The notes under the pieces: model-generated
The model's input: only the letters and a program-made list of their open reading frames with translations
Databases searched by the model: none
Told to the model about the DNA's origin: nothing
Shown here: one piece after another, positions 8,661 to 17,214 of the stretch
How the letters are laid out: each line of letters opens with the position of its first letter
How positions within the stretch are numbered: the first letter of the stretch is position 1
Source: an uncultured Prevotella sp.
GTDB taxonomy: Bacteria; Bacteroidota; Bacteroidia; Bacteroidales; Bacteroidaceae
Length of the DNA stretch: 33,220 bases
Direction of reading: 5' to 3'
Assembly (NCBI GenBank): GCA_946186945.1
Contig: CAMHPC010000014.1
Coordinates: 1-33,220 of the forward strand
Made by a program: the position numbers and the translations under genes

Positions 8661-10430
8661 TCAGGCCAATTCCAGGTCTAACGACTGCCACAGTTGTTCT
8701 ATGGCGGGGTTTTCCTTGCGTATGTTGTCGAAGAGTTCACGACGGGTGAAGGCGTGTCTCGTCTCTTCATTCTTCGCCAGTCGCACCTCCACCTGTATGT
8801 CGCCGTTTTGCAGTTTCTGTGCCAGTGTGGCACGTATGCGTCGGATGATGCCCTGTATGTCAGACACCAGCAAAGGATTGTCTGCTACCAACATTATCTT
8901 TGTCTCACTCTCCAGTTGAGGCACTATCTGCCTCAGTCGTGCGGAGAGTCCTGCCATGGTGCTCTGCATGCGCATGCACATAGCCATCCACTCGCGTTGC
9001 ACATCGTCCTGTGTAAAGGGCTTGCGCTCGGTGGTATTTACTTCCTCTATCTTCAGGTACGAGGGCTTCTCCTTCCGTCCTATGGAGGATAGTGGGTTGG
9101 TTATCTGACTGATATTCAGAGTGGGAGGCGCCTTGACGGCCTCCTGTGGCTGCGACACAGGTGTAGGTGCTGCATGTGCATGCGAAACAGTGCCTGAGGC
9201 CTGGGTGGCTGGCTTCTGTGTGAGTGAGCGGTCGGCATGGCTACCCTGTACTGCCTTTAGCGCCTGACTGCCATTTGTGATATGCTTGAACAGGGATTTC
9301 AGTCTACGTATAGGGCCACGCCCACTGCTGCCGTCATCATCCTGGGTGATTTGTGCCGTCTCGATGATGGTCAGTTCCACCAGAAGACGTTTGTTGCTGC
9401 TCTGGCGGTAACTCAGGTCGCAACGGTTCAGTATCTTCAGTGCATTGTACAGGAAGCGTGTGTCGCATTTCTCTGCCTGCTGGCGATAGCGCTGACGGTG
9501 ACGTTCGCTCGTCTGCAACAGGTGTGAGGTGCTCTCATCCTTGGCCATGAGCACATTGCGTATGTGGGCTGCCAGTCCTACCACCAGTCTGCCACCGTCG
9601 AAACCCTGTGACAACACTTTGTCTACCAGTACCATAGCCTCTGGCACCTTGTTCTCCCTGCACAGGTCTACCAGTTGGAAGTAATTGTCGGTGTCCAGCA
9701 CATTCAGGTTTTCTATCACCTTAGCGTATGTCAGGTCGTTTTGGCAGAAACTGGCACACTGGTCAAAGATGGACAGGGCATCGCGCATGCCGCCGTCTGC
9801 CTTCTCTGCTATCACCTGCAGAGCCTCTTCCTCATACTTCACACCTTCCTTGGCAGCCACCATCTTCAGGTGGTCTATGGTGTTGTGCACAGTCATACGC
9901 TCGAAATCGTATATCTGGCAGCGTGATATGATGGTGGGCAGGAGTTTCTGCTTCTCAGTGGTGGCAAGAATGAAGATGACATACGAGGGTGGCTCCTCCA
10001 GAGTTTTGAGAAATGCGTTGAAAGCAGCGGCAGAGAGCATGTGCACCTCGTCTATGATAAACACTTTGTACTTGCCTGTTTGGGGCGGTACGCGTGTCTG
10101 GTCCATCAGGTTCTTTATGTCTTCCACAGAATTGTTTGAGGCGGCGTCCAACTCAAAGATGTTGAACGAGCGCTGCTCGTCAAACGAACGGCAACTCTCA
10201 CATTCACCGCATGCCTCACCATCGGAAGAAGGATGTTCGCAGTTGATGGCCTTGGCAAAGATACGGGCGCAAGTAGTCTTGCCTACACCCCTCGGACCAC
10301 AAAACAGGAAGGCATGAGCCAACTTGCCGCTCTTCACGGCATTCTTCAGTGTCGTGGTAAGTGCCGACTGACCCACCACGGCATCAAACGTCATAGGTCG
10401 ATATTTACGCGCTGAAACTATATATTCCAT
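8661..10430 (-). CDS. dnaX: DNA polymerase III subunit gamma/tau
   Basis: ARKYRPMTFDAVVGQ...HAFLFCGPRGVGKTTCARIFAKAINC...VFIIDEVHMLSAAAFNAFLKTLEEPP. Confidence 0.97.
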   Translation of the reverse strand: MEYIVSARKYRPMTFDAVVGQSALTTTLKNAVKSGKLAHAFLFCGPRGVGKTTCARIFAKAINCEHPSSDGEACGECESCRSFDEQRSFNIFELDAASNNSVEDIKNLMDQTRVPPQTGKYKVFIIDEVHMLSAAAFNAFLKTLEEPPSYVIFILATTEKQKLLPTIISRCQIYDFERMTVHNTIDHLKMVAAKEGVKYEEEALQVIAEKADGGMRDALSIFDQCASFCQNDLTYAKVIENLNVLDTDNYFQLVDLCRENKVPEAMVLVDKVLSQGFDGGRLVVGLAAHIRNVLMAKDESTSHLLQTSERHRQRYRQQAEKCDTRFLYNALKILNRCDLSYRQSSNKRLLVELTIIETAQITQDDDGSSGRGPIRRLKSLFKHITNGSQALKAVQGSHADRSLTQKPATQASGTVSHAHAAPTPVSQPQEAVKAPPTLNISQITNPLSSIGRKEKPSYLKIEEVNTTERKPFTQDDVQREWMAMCMRMQSTMAGLSARLRQIVPQLESETKIMLVADNPLLVSDIQGIIRRIRATLAQKLQNGDIQVEVRLAKNEETRHAFTRRELFDNIRKENPAIEQLWQSLDLELA

Positions 10431-10448
10431 CTCACATCTTATTTTTCT

Positions 10449-10631
10449 GCAAAGGTACGGTTAAGTGAGAGAAAAACCAAATTTATTTGAGTTATTCCGA
10501 ACGTGAGTACCTTCGCGTAGCAAAGGTACGGTTAAGCGAGAGAAAAACCAAATTTATTTGAGTTATTCCGAACGTGAATACCTTCGCGTAGCAAGGGTAC
10601 GGTTAAGTGAGAGAAAAAACCAATTTTTTTT
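10449..10631. repeat. Tandem repeat, about 2.6 copies, 71-bp period
   Basis: GCAAAGGTACGGTTAAGTGAGAGAAAAACCAAATTTATTTGAGTTATTCCGAACGTGAGTACCTTCGCGTA from 10449, again at 10520 and partially from 10591; few substitutions. Confidence 0.97.
10450..10481 (-). promoter_or_regulatory. dnaX promoter, proximal repeat copy
   Basis: Minus strand TTTG (10478-10481) - N20 - TACCTTTG (10450-10457). Second copy at 10521-10552 has the same spacing. Confidence 0.75.
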
Positions 10632-10648
10632 GTTTGATTAACAGTTTA

Positions 10649-10682
10649 TTTGTCGTAATATCTTCCAGTTTTAATAACTTTG
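10649..10682 (+). promoter_or_regulatory. Possible promoter for the divIC-like gene
   Basis: TTTG (10649-10652) - N22 - TAACTTTG (10675-10682); spacer slightly long. Confidence 0.5.
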
Positions 10683-10702
10683 CATCCGATTAACAGAACA
10701 AT

Positions 10703-11035
10703 ATGAAGATTTTCCGCATATTCGCACGCTTGGTGGGGCGTTTCAAATACGTCATCACTCTCTTGGTGGGTGTGTTTATTCTCGGTGCTGTGGGCGAGAA
10801 CAGTTGGCTCAGCCAGCAAGCATACAAAGAGCAGATAAAGGAACTGAAGGCAGAAATCAGCGAACTCAACCGTCAGTATACAGCAGATTCCATTCGTCTC
10901 GATGAATTGGACCGCTCTCCACAGGCTATTGAGAAGATAGCCCGCGAACGCTATTTCATGAAGAATGATGATGAGGACATATTCGTGCTGAGCGATGAAC
11001 TGGAAGGAGAGGAGGAAGATGAAGCAACTGAATAA
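10703..11035 (+). CDS. Septum formation initiator family protein (DivIC/FtsB-like)
   Basis: Single N-terminal TM helix, coiled coil and SPQAIEKIARERYFMKNDDEDIFVL motif. Confidence 0.85.
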   Translation: MKIFRIFARLVGRFKYVITLLVGVFILGAVGENSWLSQQAYKEQIKELKAEISELNRQYTADSIRLDELDRSPQAIEKIARERYFMKNDDEDIFVLSDELEGEEEDEATE

Positions 11036-11450
11036 ATGGCAAAGCATAGTATTCCTCGTAGGAGGGGCGCTGATGGTTATCGGCGCGGGATGTTTTGCCC
11101 TCATGTTCCACCAGGAGATAGCCTGCTGGGTCTTTACCGTGGGCGCACTCATGTTCGTCGCCATGCAGGCAGAACAGCGCTACGACGGCAACGATATCAC
11201 CATACGCCGACTGCGCCGAATACTGCTCTTCGCTTGTTTCCTCTTCCTGCTCTCTGCGGCACTTATGGTCGACACCGTGCACCACTTCATGCTGCCATGG
11301 TTTGACAACGTAGAAACTTACATACAATATGCTTACAACAAATGGGTCATCACCCTGCTTGCGGCTGCCATAGTGGAAGTATATGCCACACACCGACTGT
11401 CGCATGAGTTTGCTAAACTAAAAGCCAATCACAATAATATCCATGAATAA
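11019..11450 (+). CDS. Small integral membrane protein
   Basis: Four hydrophobic helices; start MKQLNKWQSIVFLVGG overlaps the end of the divIC-like gene. Confidence 0.7.
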   Translation: MKQLNKWQSIVFLVGGALMVIGAGCFALMFHQEIACWVFTVGALMFVAMQAEQRYDGNDITIRRLRRILLFACFLFLLSAALMVDTVHHFMLPWFDNVETYIQYAYNKWVITLLAAAIVEVYATHRLSHEFAKLKANHNNIHE

Positions 11451-12243
11451 ACTATTCTGCACACTCGCTGTCATTGCTGCCCTCACTTCGTGCATGTCAT
11501 CATACAACCTGGATGGCACCACAAACGTGTCGCTGCTCGATGGCAGAATGCTATACCTGAAAGTGTTTGATACCGACGAGATGGTAAACCGTGACTCGTG
11601 CGAGGTGGTGCATGGGAAATTCCAATTCTCAGGCTCGCTTGATACCGCTACTATAGCATACATCTACATGGACAACAACAACCTCATGCCTCTGATGCTC
11701 GAGGATGGGGAGATATCCATACGCATAGACCAGACTCAGATGGTGCTGAGTGGCACACCGCTCAACGATAGCCTGTATGCCTTCCTCAGACACTACGAAG
11801 AACTGCAGGCACGCAATGACGATCTCGTGCATCAGCACGACCAGGCCATCATGAACGGGCACGACATGCAGCAGGTGGTGCCGCAACTGCAGCAGGAGGC
11901 TATGAACATCGCACGGCAGTTGGACAACCTCGTCACGGGCACCATAGCCAACAATTTCGACAATGCCCTGGGACCGGGCATCTTCATGATAGTCACCACA
12001 GGATATCCCTATCCCGAAATGCGACCGTGGATAGTGGACGTGATGAGCAAAGCCACATCACGATTCAAGGATGATGCATACGTGAAACTGTATGTGAGCG
12101 AGGCACAGCACGTACAGAACCTGCAAAACGGACTCGAGACTCTGCCACAACAGACCACACAGGCCGTTAATGCCAATGCAGCACCTGCCGCACCGGCACC
12201 ACAACCACCTACACCCAACCAGATGGCGCAGCCCGCCAACTGA
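11443..12243 (+). CDS. DUF4369 domain lipoprotein
   Basis: Lipobox (AALTSC); DUF4369-like N-terminal region (GKFQFSGSLDTATIAYIYMDNNNLMPLMLEDGEISIRID). Confidence 0.75.
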   Translation: MNKLFCTLAVIAALTSCMSSYNLDGTTNVSLLDGRMLYLKVFDTDEMVNRDSCEVVHGKFQFSGSLDTATIAYIYMDNNNLMPLMLEDGEISIRIDQTQMVLSGTPLNDSLYAFLRHYEELQARNDDLVHQHDQAIMNGHDMQQVVPQLQQEAMNIARQLDNLVTGTIANNFDNALGPGIFMIVTTGYPYPEMRPWIVDVMSKATSRFKDDAYVKLYVSEAQHVQNLQNGLETLPQQTTQAVNANAAPAAPAPQPPTPNQMAQPAN

Positions 12244-12264
12244 CTATCCTACAACCGCTGATAC

Positions 12265-13599
12265 ATGGACACACTCATCACCAATGCCAAGATAGTCAAC
12301 GAAGGCCGTGTCTATGACGGATACCTGGCCATCGACGGGGATATCATAGCAGAGATAGGAGAAGGCATGCCCGAGGGTCTGGCTGCCAGGCATATCATCG
12401 ATGCCCGAGGAGCATTGCTCATGCCAGGCATAATCGATACACACGTGCATTTCCGCGAACCGGGACTACAGCACAAAGCGGATATCAGAAGCGAAAGCAG
12501 GGCTGCTGCCGCAGGAGGAGTCACCACCTATTTCGATATGCCCAACACAGTGCCACAGACCACCACACTGCAGGCTCTCGACGACAAATACCAAAGGGCA
12601 CAGAAGGACAGCGCAGTAAACTATGCCTTCCTCTTCGGTGCTACCAACGACAACTATCCCCTCTTCGAACACCTCGACATACACAGGGTGCCCGCCATCA
12701 AACTCTTTATGGGCTCGTCTACCGGCAATATGCTGGTGGACAGACGCGAGGCACTCGACAAAATATTCCGCACGGCACCACTACCACTAATGGCTCACTG
12801 CGAGGATAGCAGCATCATCGCACACAATATGCAGCGAGCACAGATGATGTATGGCGACGACCCCGAGGTGTGCCATCATCCCGAGATACGCTCGGCAAAG
12901 GCGTGCTACGAGTCTACGGCACTCGCCGTGTCTCTGGCAAACACCCACCACGCCCGCCTGCATGTGGCACATGTCACCACGGCTCGCGAACTGCAACTCT
13001 TCTCGCCCGTCGTCACACCGTCTCTGCCACTGGTCACTGCCGAGGCTGTGGTGGCACACCTCCTGTTTACCGATGCCGACTATGCCTTGTTGGGCACACG
13101 CATAAAGTGCAACCCCGCAGTGAAGACACATGCCGACAGAGAGGAACTCAGACGGGCACTCACCGACGGACGTATATATACCGTGGCTACAGACCACGCA
13201 CCACACCTGCTCGCCGACAAAGAGGGTGGGGCACTACGTGCCGCATCGGGCATGCCCATGATACAGTATTCACTGGTGTCGATGATGCAACTCGTCGATG
13301 AAGGTGTACTGACTCTCACACGAGTGGCAGACCTCATGTGCCACCACCCGGCACACCTCTTCCAAATATCACAACGGGGGTTCCTCAGACAAGGATACAA
13401 AGCCGACTTGGTGATGATACAACGCAGCACACCCTGGACTGTCAGCACAGCAGATGTCAGGAGCAAGTGCGGATGGAGTCCGGTGGAGGGAAGAACCTAC
13501 CGCTGGAGGGTGATACACACCTTCTGCAACGGACAGCATATCTATGACCACGGACTGACCGATGACAGCAGTTGCGGACAGGCCGTCTGCTTCAGGTGA
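12265..13599 (+). CDS. pyrC: Dihydroorotase
   Basis: MPGIIDTHVHFREPGL...GGVTTYFDMPNT...VATDHAPH: amidohydrolase/dihydroorotase motifs. Confidence 0.93.
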   Translation: MDTLITNAKIVNEGRVYDGYLAIDGDIIAEIGEGMPEGLAARHIIDARGALLMPGIIDTHVHFREPGLQHKADIRSESRAAAAGGVTTYFDMPNTVPQTTTLQALDDKYQRAQKDSAVNYAFLFGATNDNYPLFEHLDIHRVPAIKLFMGSSTGNMLVDRREALDKIFRTAPLPLMAHCEDSSIIAHNMQRAQMMYGDDPEVCHHPEIRSAKACYESTALAVSLANTHHARLHVAHVTTARELQLFSPVVTPSLPLVTAEAVVAHLLFTDADYALLGTRIKCNPAVKTHADREELRRALTDGRIYTVATDHAPHLLADKEGGALRAASGMPMIQYSLVSMMQLVDEGVLTLTRVADLMCHHPAHLFQISQRGFLRQGYKADLVMIQRSTPWTVSTADVRSKCGWSPVEGRTYRWRVIHTFCNGQHIYDHGLTDDSSCGQAVCFR

Positions 13600-14420
13600 T
13601 GAATGATATGGTACATCAACTTTCATTCAGCATTCACGAGGTGGCGCCATATATCAACTGGGTGTATTTCTACCATGCGTGGGCTCTGAGCAGTACAGCC
13701 ACCGAGGAGCGTATGCGCCTCAGACGAGATGCGGAAGAACTGATGCAAAGACTGGACACACGCTACCACACGCATACTCTCTTTGCCGTAATGCCAGCAG
13801 TGAGCGACGGCGACGATATAATAGTAGACGGCACACGCATGCCTATGCTCAGACAACAGTATGCCGAGGAGGGGCAGCCCTGCCTCTCGTTGGCAGACTA
13901 CATAAGACCAGCCTCGCAGGGGCAGACCGACCATATCGGACTCTTCGCTGCCACCGTGGACTATGAGATGGAACACCCTGTGGGAGACGATGACTATCAG
14001 CACATGTTGCACCAGACTGTGGCAGACCGTCTGGCAGAGGCTACCGTAGAACGCATGCATCAACTGGTGCGAACAGATTACTGGGGATATGCGCCTCATG
14101 AACAACTCACTATCGAGGAGTTGCATGCCGAACGCTTCCAGGGCATAAGACCGGCTGTGGGCTATCCCTCACTGCCCGATACCAGCATGAACTTTGTGAT
14201 TGACTCGCTCCTGCACCTGCACGACATAGGTATCACACTCACCGAACACGGGGCGATGCGCCCACACGCCTCCGTATCAGGACTGATGATAGCACACCCG
14301 CAGGCACGCTATTTCAATATCTCGCAGATAGGCGACGACCAGTTGCACTCGTATGCACTGCGTCGCGGAGTGCCTGAACCGCTGATGAGACGTTTCTTGC
14401 AGTCTGTATTAGTAAACTGA
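13599..14420 (+). CDS. Stand-alone B12-dependent methionine synthase activation (reactivation) domain protein
   Basis: YWGYAPHEQLTIEELHAERFQGIRPAVGYPSLPD...GITLTEHGAMRPHASVSGLMIAHPQARYFNISQIGDDQLHSYALRRG resembles the MetH C-terminal domain. ATG overlaps the pyrC stop (TGATGA). Confidence 0.88.
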   Translation: MNDMVHQLSFSIHEVAPYINWVYFYHAWALSSTATEERMRLRRDAEELMQRLDTRYHTHTLFAVMPAVSDGDDIIVDGTRMPMLRQQYAEEGQPCLSLADYIRPASQGQTDHIGLFAATVDYEMEHPVGDDDYQHMLHQTVADRLAEATVERMHQLVRTDYWGYAPHEQLTIEELHAERFQGIRPAVGYPSLPDTSMNFVIDSLLHLHDIGITLTEHGAMRPHASVSGLMIAHPQARYFNISQIGDDQLHSYALRRGVPEPLMRRFLQSVLVN

Positions 14421-14434
14421 CACAAATTATACTG

Positions 14435-15610
14435 ATGATAATAAAAAACATACTCCTCTACCTGCTGCTGATTATACTGCCCGACCTGTATATATACAGA
14501 CGCTTCGTGGCACGGCGTCATGTGGCTATGTGGAAAAAACTGTTGTGGTGGTTGCCGTGTCTGCTTATGTTGTGGCTCACTTACCTCATGGCAACAGCCG
14601 ACCAGTTCGTGCCCGATGACGACAGGCTGCTCTTCATCTACATACTGCTGCTGGGAGTCTGTGTGGTGTCGAAGGCTGTGTTCGCGCTCTGCTCTGTGGT
14701 AGGGCGCGGTATCGCTCGCCTGTTGCGTTCACGCAAGAACTGGGGCAATGTGGTGGGAATATTCGGCGCCCTGGGCACAGTATATGTCACTGTATACGGG
14801 CTCACTGCCGGCTTCGCATCTCTCGAGATCACATATACCGAATACAACTCGCCTGCCGTGCCTCCAGCCTTCGATGGTTATCGTGTGGCACTCGTTTCCG
14901 ACCTGCACGTGGGCTCCTATCATGGCGACAAACAGTACATTCTTAAAAATGTGGTGGACACTCTGCGCTCTCTCAATGCCGACATGGTGTGCTTCGTGGG
15001 AGACCTGCAAAATATGAACCCTGCAGAGATAGATGAACACAGACATCTGCTCAACTCCATACCCTCTCGCGACGGGGTGTTCTCCGTCCTCGGCAATCAT
15101 GACTACGGCCTATACGCCAGTCCACACAAACATGTGCAGGACAGTATGACCAACAGGATGATAGACACGCAACGGCAGTTGGGCTGGACTCTTCTGCTCA
15201 ATGAAAACCGTGTGGTGCGCCGTGGCAGCGACTCTATCTTCGTGGCTGGGATGGAAAATCAAGGCAATAAGGCCCGGATGCCACAGAGAGGACGTCCTGA
15301 TATGGCAATGAAGGGTATACCAAAGGGTGCATTCACTATCATGCTCGAACACGACCCCACATCGTGGAGCACCATGATACTGCCGCAGACCACGGCACAA
15401 CTCACACTAAGCGGACATACCCATGGAGGACAACTGGCTCTCTTCGGCATAAAAGCAGGTGACCTGTTGCATTCAGAAAATGATGGCTGGTACGAAGAGC
15501 AGGGACGCTCTATCTATGTGACACACGGCGTGGGCGGACTGCTGCCACTACGCTTCGGACTGCCAGGCGAGATAGTACTTATCACCCTTCACCACACAAA
15601 AAAACACTGA
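14435..15610 (+). CDS. Membrane-associated metallophosphoesterase
   Basis: N-terminal TM helices; LVSDLHVGS...GDLQNM...LGNHDYG...LSGHTHGGQ...THGVG. Confidence 0.92.
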   Translation: MIIKNILLYLLLIILPDLYIYRRFVARRHVAMWKKLLWWLPCLLMLWLTYLMATADQFVPDDDRLLFIYILLLGVCVVSKAVFALCSVVGRGIARLLRSRKNWGNVVGIFGALGTVYVTVYGLTAGFASLEITYTEYNSPAVPPAFDGYRVALVSDLHVGSYHGDKQYILKNVVDTLRSLNADMVCFVGDLQNMNPAEIDEHRHLLNSIPSRDGVFSVLGNHDYGLYASPHKHVQDSMTNRMIDTQRQLGWTLLLNENRVVRRGSDSIFVAGMENQGNKARMPQRGRPDMAMKGIPKGAFTIMLEHDPTSWSTMILPQTTAQLTLSGHTHGGQLALFGIKAGDLLHSENDGWYEEQGRSIYVTHGVGGLLPLRFGLPGEIVLITLHHTKKH

Positions 15611-15613
15611 AAG

Positions 15614-16387
15614 ATGAAATACCTTTATCGCATATACCAGACTCTGGTGGCCATACCTTTTGGCGTGGCACTTACTATACTGACTGCATTTGTCACCGTC
15701 ATCGGGTGCCTGCTAGGAGGCGGGCATATCTTTGGATACTATCCGGGCAAATGTTGGGCATGGCTCATGCTCAAACTGTTCCTCATTCCTGCCAAGGTGG
15801 AAGGACGTCACCACCTGGAAAAGGGACAGTCGTATGTGTTCGTGGCAAATCATCAAGGGGCTTTCGACATATTCCTCATCTACGGACACCTGAACCGCAA
15901 CTTCAGGTGGATGATGAAGGAGTCACTGCGCCGCATACCTTTCGTGGGAACTGCATGCAAGGCGTCGAGGCAGATTTTCATCGACAAACGCGGACCAAAA
16001 CGTATACAGGCTTCTTACAGACAGGCACGACGTATACTGCAAGGGGGTATGTCGCTCGTGGTCTTTCCCGAGGGCTCGCGCACCTTCACCGGTGATGTGT
16101 CAGACTTCCACAGAGGGGCATTTATGCTCGCCGACGAGTTGCAACTGCCTGTGGTGCCCATCACCATAAATGGTTCGTTTGACGTCATGCCACGCACACG
16201 CGACTGGCACTGGGTCAACTGGCACCCACTGCGACTCACTTTCCACACTCCGCTCTATCCCATCGGACAGGGACCAGACAACGCGCGCACCACAATGAAC
16301 GACAGTTACCGCGCTGTGCGAAGCAGCCTCGAACCGAAATACTGCAAAAACAGCGACGCAAAGCAGACAGAAATCCCGGAGCAGTAA
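15614..16387 (+). CDS. 1-acyl-sn-glycerol-3-phosphate acyltransferase family
   Basis: HX4D motif NHQGAFD; FIDKRGPKR; FPEGSRTFTG; VPITI: PlsC family. Confidence 0.9.
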   Translation: MKYLYRIYQTLVAIPFGVALTILTAFVTVIGCLLGGGHIFGYYPGKCWAWLMLKLFLIPAKVEGRHHLEKGQSYVFVANHQGAFDIFLIYGHLNRNFRWMMKESLRRIPFVGTACKASRQIFIDKRGPKRIQASYRQARRILQGGMSLVVFPEGSRTFTGDVSDFHRGAFMLADELQLPVVPITINGSFDVMPRTRDWHWVNWHPLRLTFHTPLYPIGQGPDNARTTMNDSYRAVRSSLEPKYCKNSDAKQTEIPEQ

Positions 16388-16403
16388 AATAATCGACCTT
16401 TTA

Positions 16404-16435
16404 TTTGGTTTAAACAATATCATCTATTACCTTTG
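16404..16435 (+). promoter_or_regulatory. Promoter for the polyprenol-P-mannose synthase/mfd unit
   Basis: TTTG (16404-16407) - N20 - TACCTTTG (16428-16435). Confidence 0.75.
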
Positions 16436-16458
16436 CTAAACAATCTCATACGCATCAT

Positions 16459-17214
16459 ATGAACGCAAGCGACAGTATAGTTATCATACCCACCTACAAC
16501 GAGAAAGAAAACATCGAGAAGATCATCAAGGCTGTCTTCGCCCTCGACAAGTGCTTCCATATACTTGTCATCGATGATGGCAGTCCCGACGGTACGGCAC
16601 AGATAGTGCACACTCTCATAGAGAGTGAGTACAGAGACCGCTTGTTCATCCTCGAACGCGAAGGAAAACAAGGTCTCGGCACTGCATATATCACCGGCTT
16701 CAAATGGGCCCTCGAACATAAGTATGACTATATATTCGAGATGGATGCCGACTTCTCCCACGACCCCTCAGACCTGCCACGGCTGTATGCCGCCTGTCAC
16801 GACGAGGGCTACGACGTGGCTATTGGCAGTAGGTATGTGAGCGGCGTCAATGTGGTGAACTGGCCCATCGGACGGGTGCTGATGAGTTATTTCGCATCAA
16901 AATACGTGCGTATGGTCACAGGATTTAAAGTGCACGATACTACAGCAGGATTCAAATGCTATCGCAGACAGGTGCTCGAGACGATAGAATTGGACAAGAT
17001 ACGCTTCAAAGGCTATGCCTTCCAGATAGAGATGAAATTCACCGCACACAAGATAGGATTTAAAATAAAGGAGGTGCCCGTCATCTTCGTCAACCGACGC
17101 GAAGGGGTGAGCAAGATGAGTGGAGGTATCTTCGGCGAAGCCTTTTTCGGGGTGATGCGCCTGCGCTGGGACGGATGGTTCAAGAAATACCCTAAGAAGC
17201 CGGCAGAGGCATGA
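16459..17214 (+). CDS. Polyprenol monophosphomannose synthase (GT2)
   Basis: SIVIIPTYNEKENIEKII...VIDDGSPDGT...GLGTAYITGFKWAL...EMDADFSHDPSDLP...GSRY. Confidence 0.92.
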   Translation: MNASDSIVIIPTYNEKENIEKIIKAVFALDKCFHILVIDDGSPDGTAQIVHTLIESEYRDRLFILEREGKQGLGTAYITGFKWALEHKYDYIFEMDADFSHDPSDLPRLYAACHDEGYDVAIGSRYVSGVNVVNWPIGRVLMSYFASKYVRMVTGFKVHDTTAGFKCYRRQVLETIELDKIRFKGYAFQIEMKFTAHKIGFKIKEVPVIFVNRREGVSKMSGGIFGEAFFGVMRLRWDGWFKKYPKKPAEA

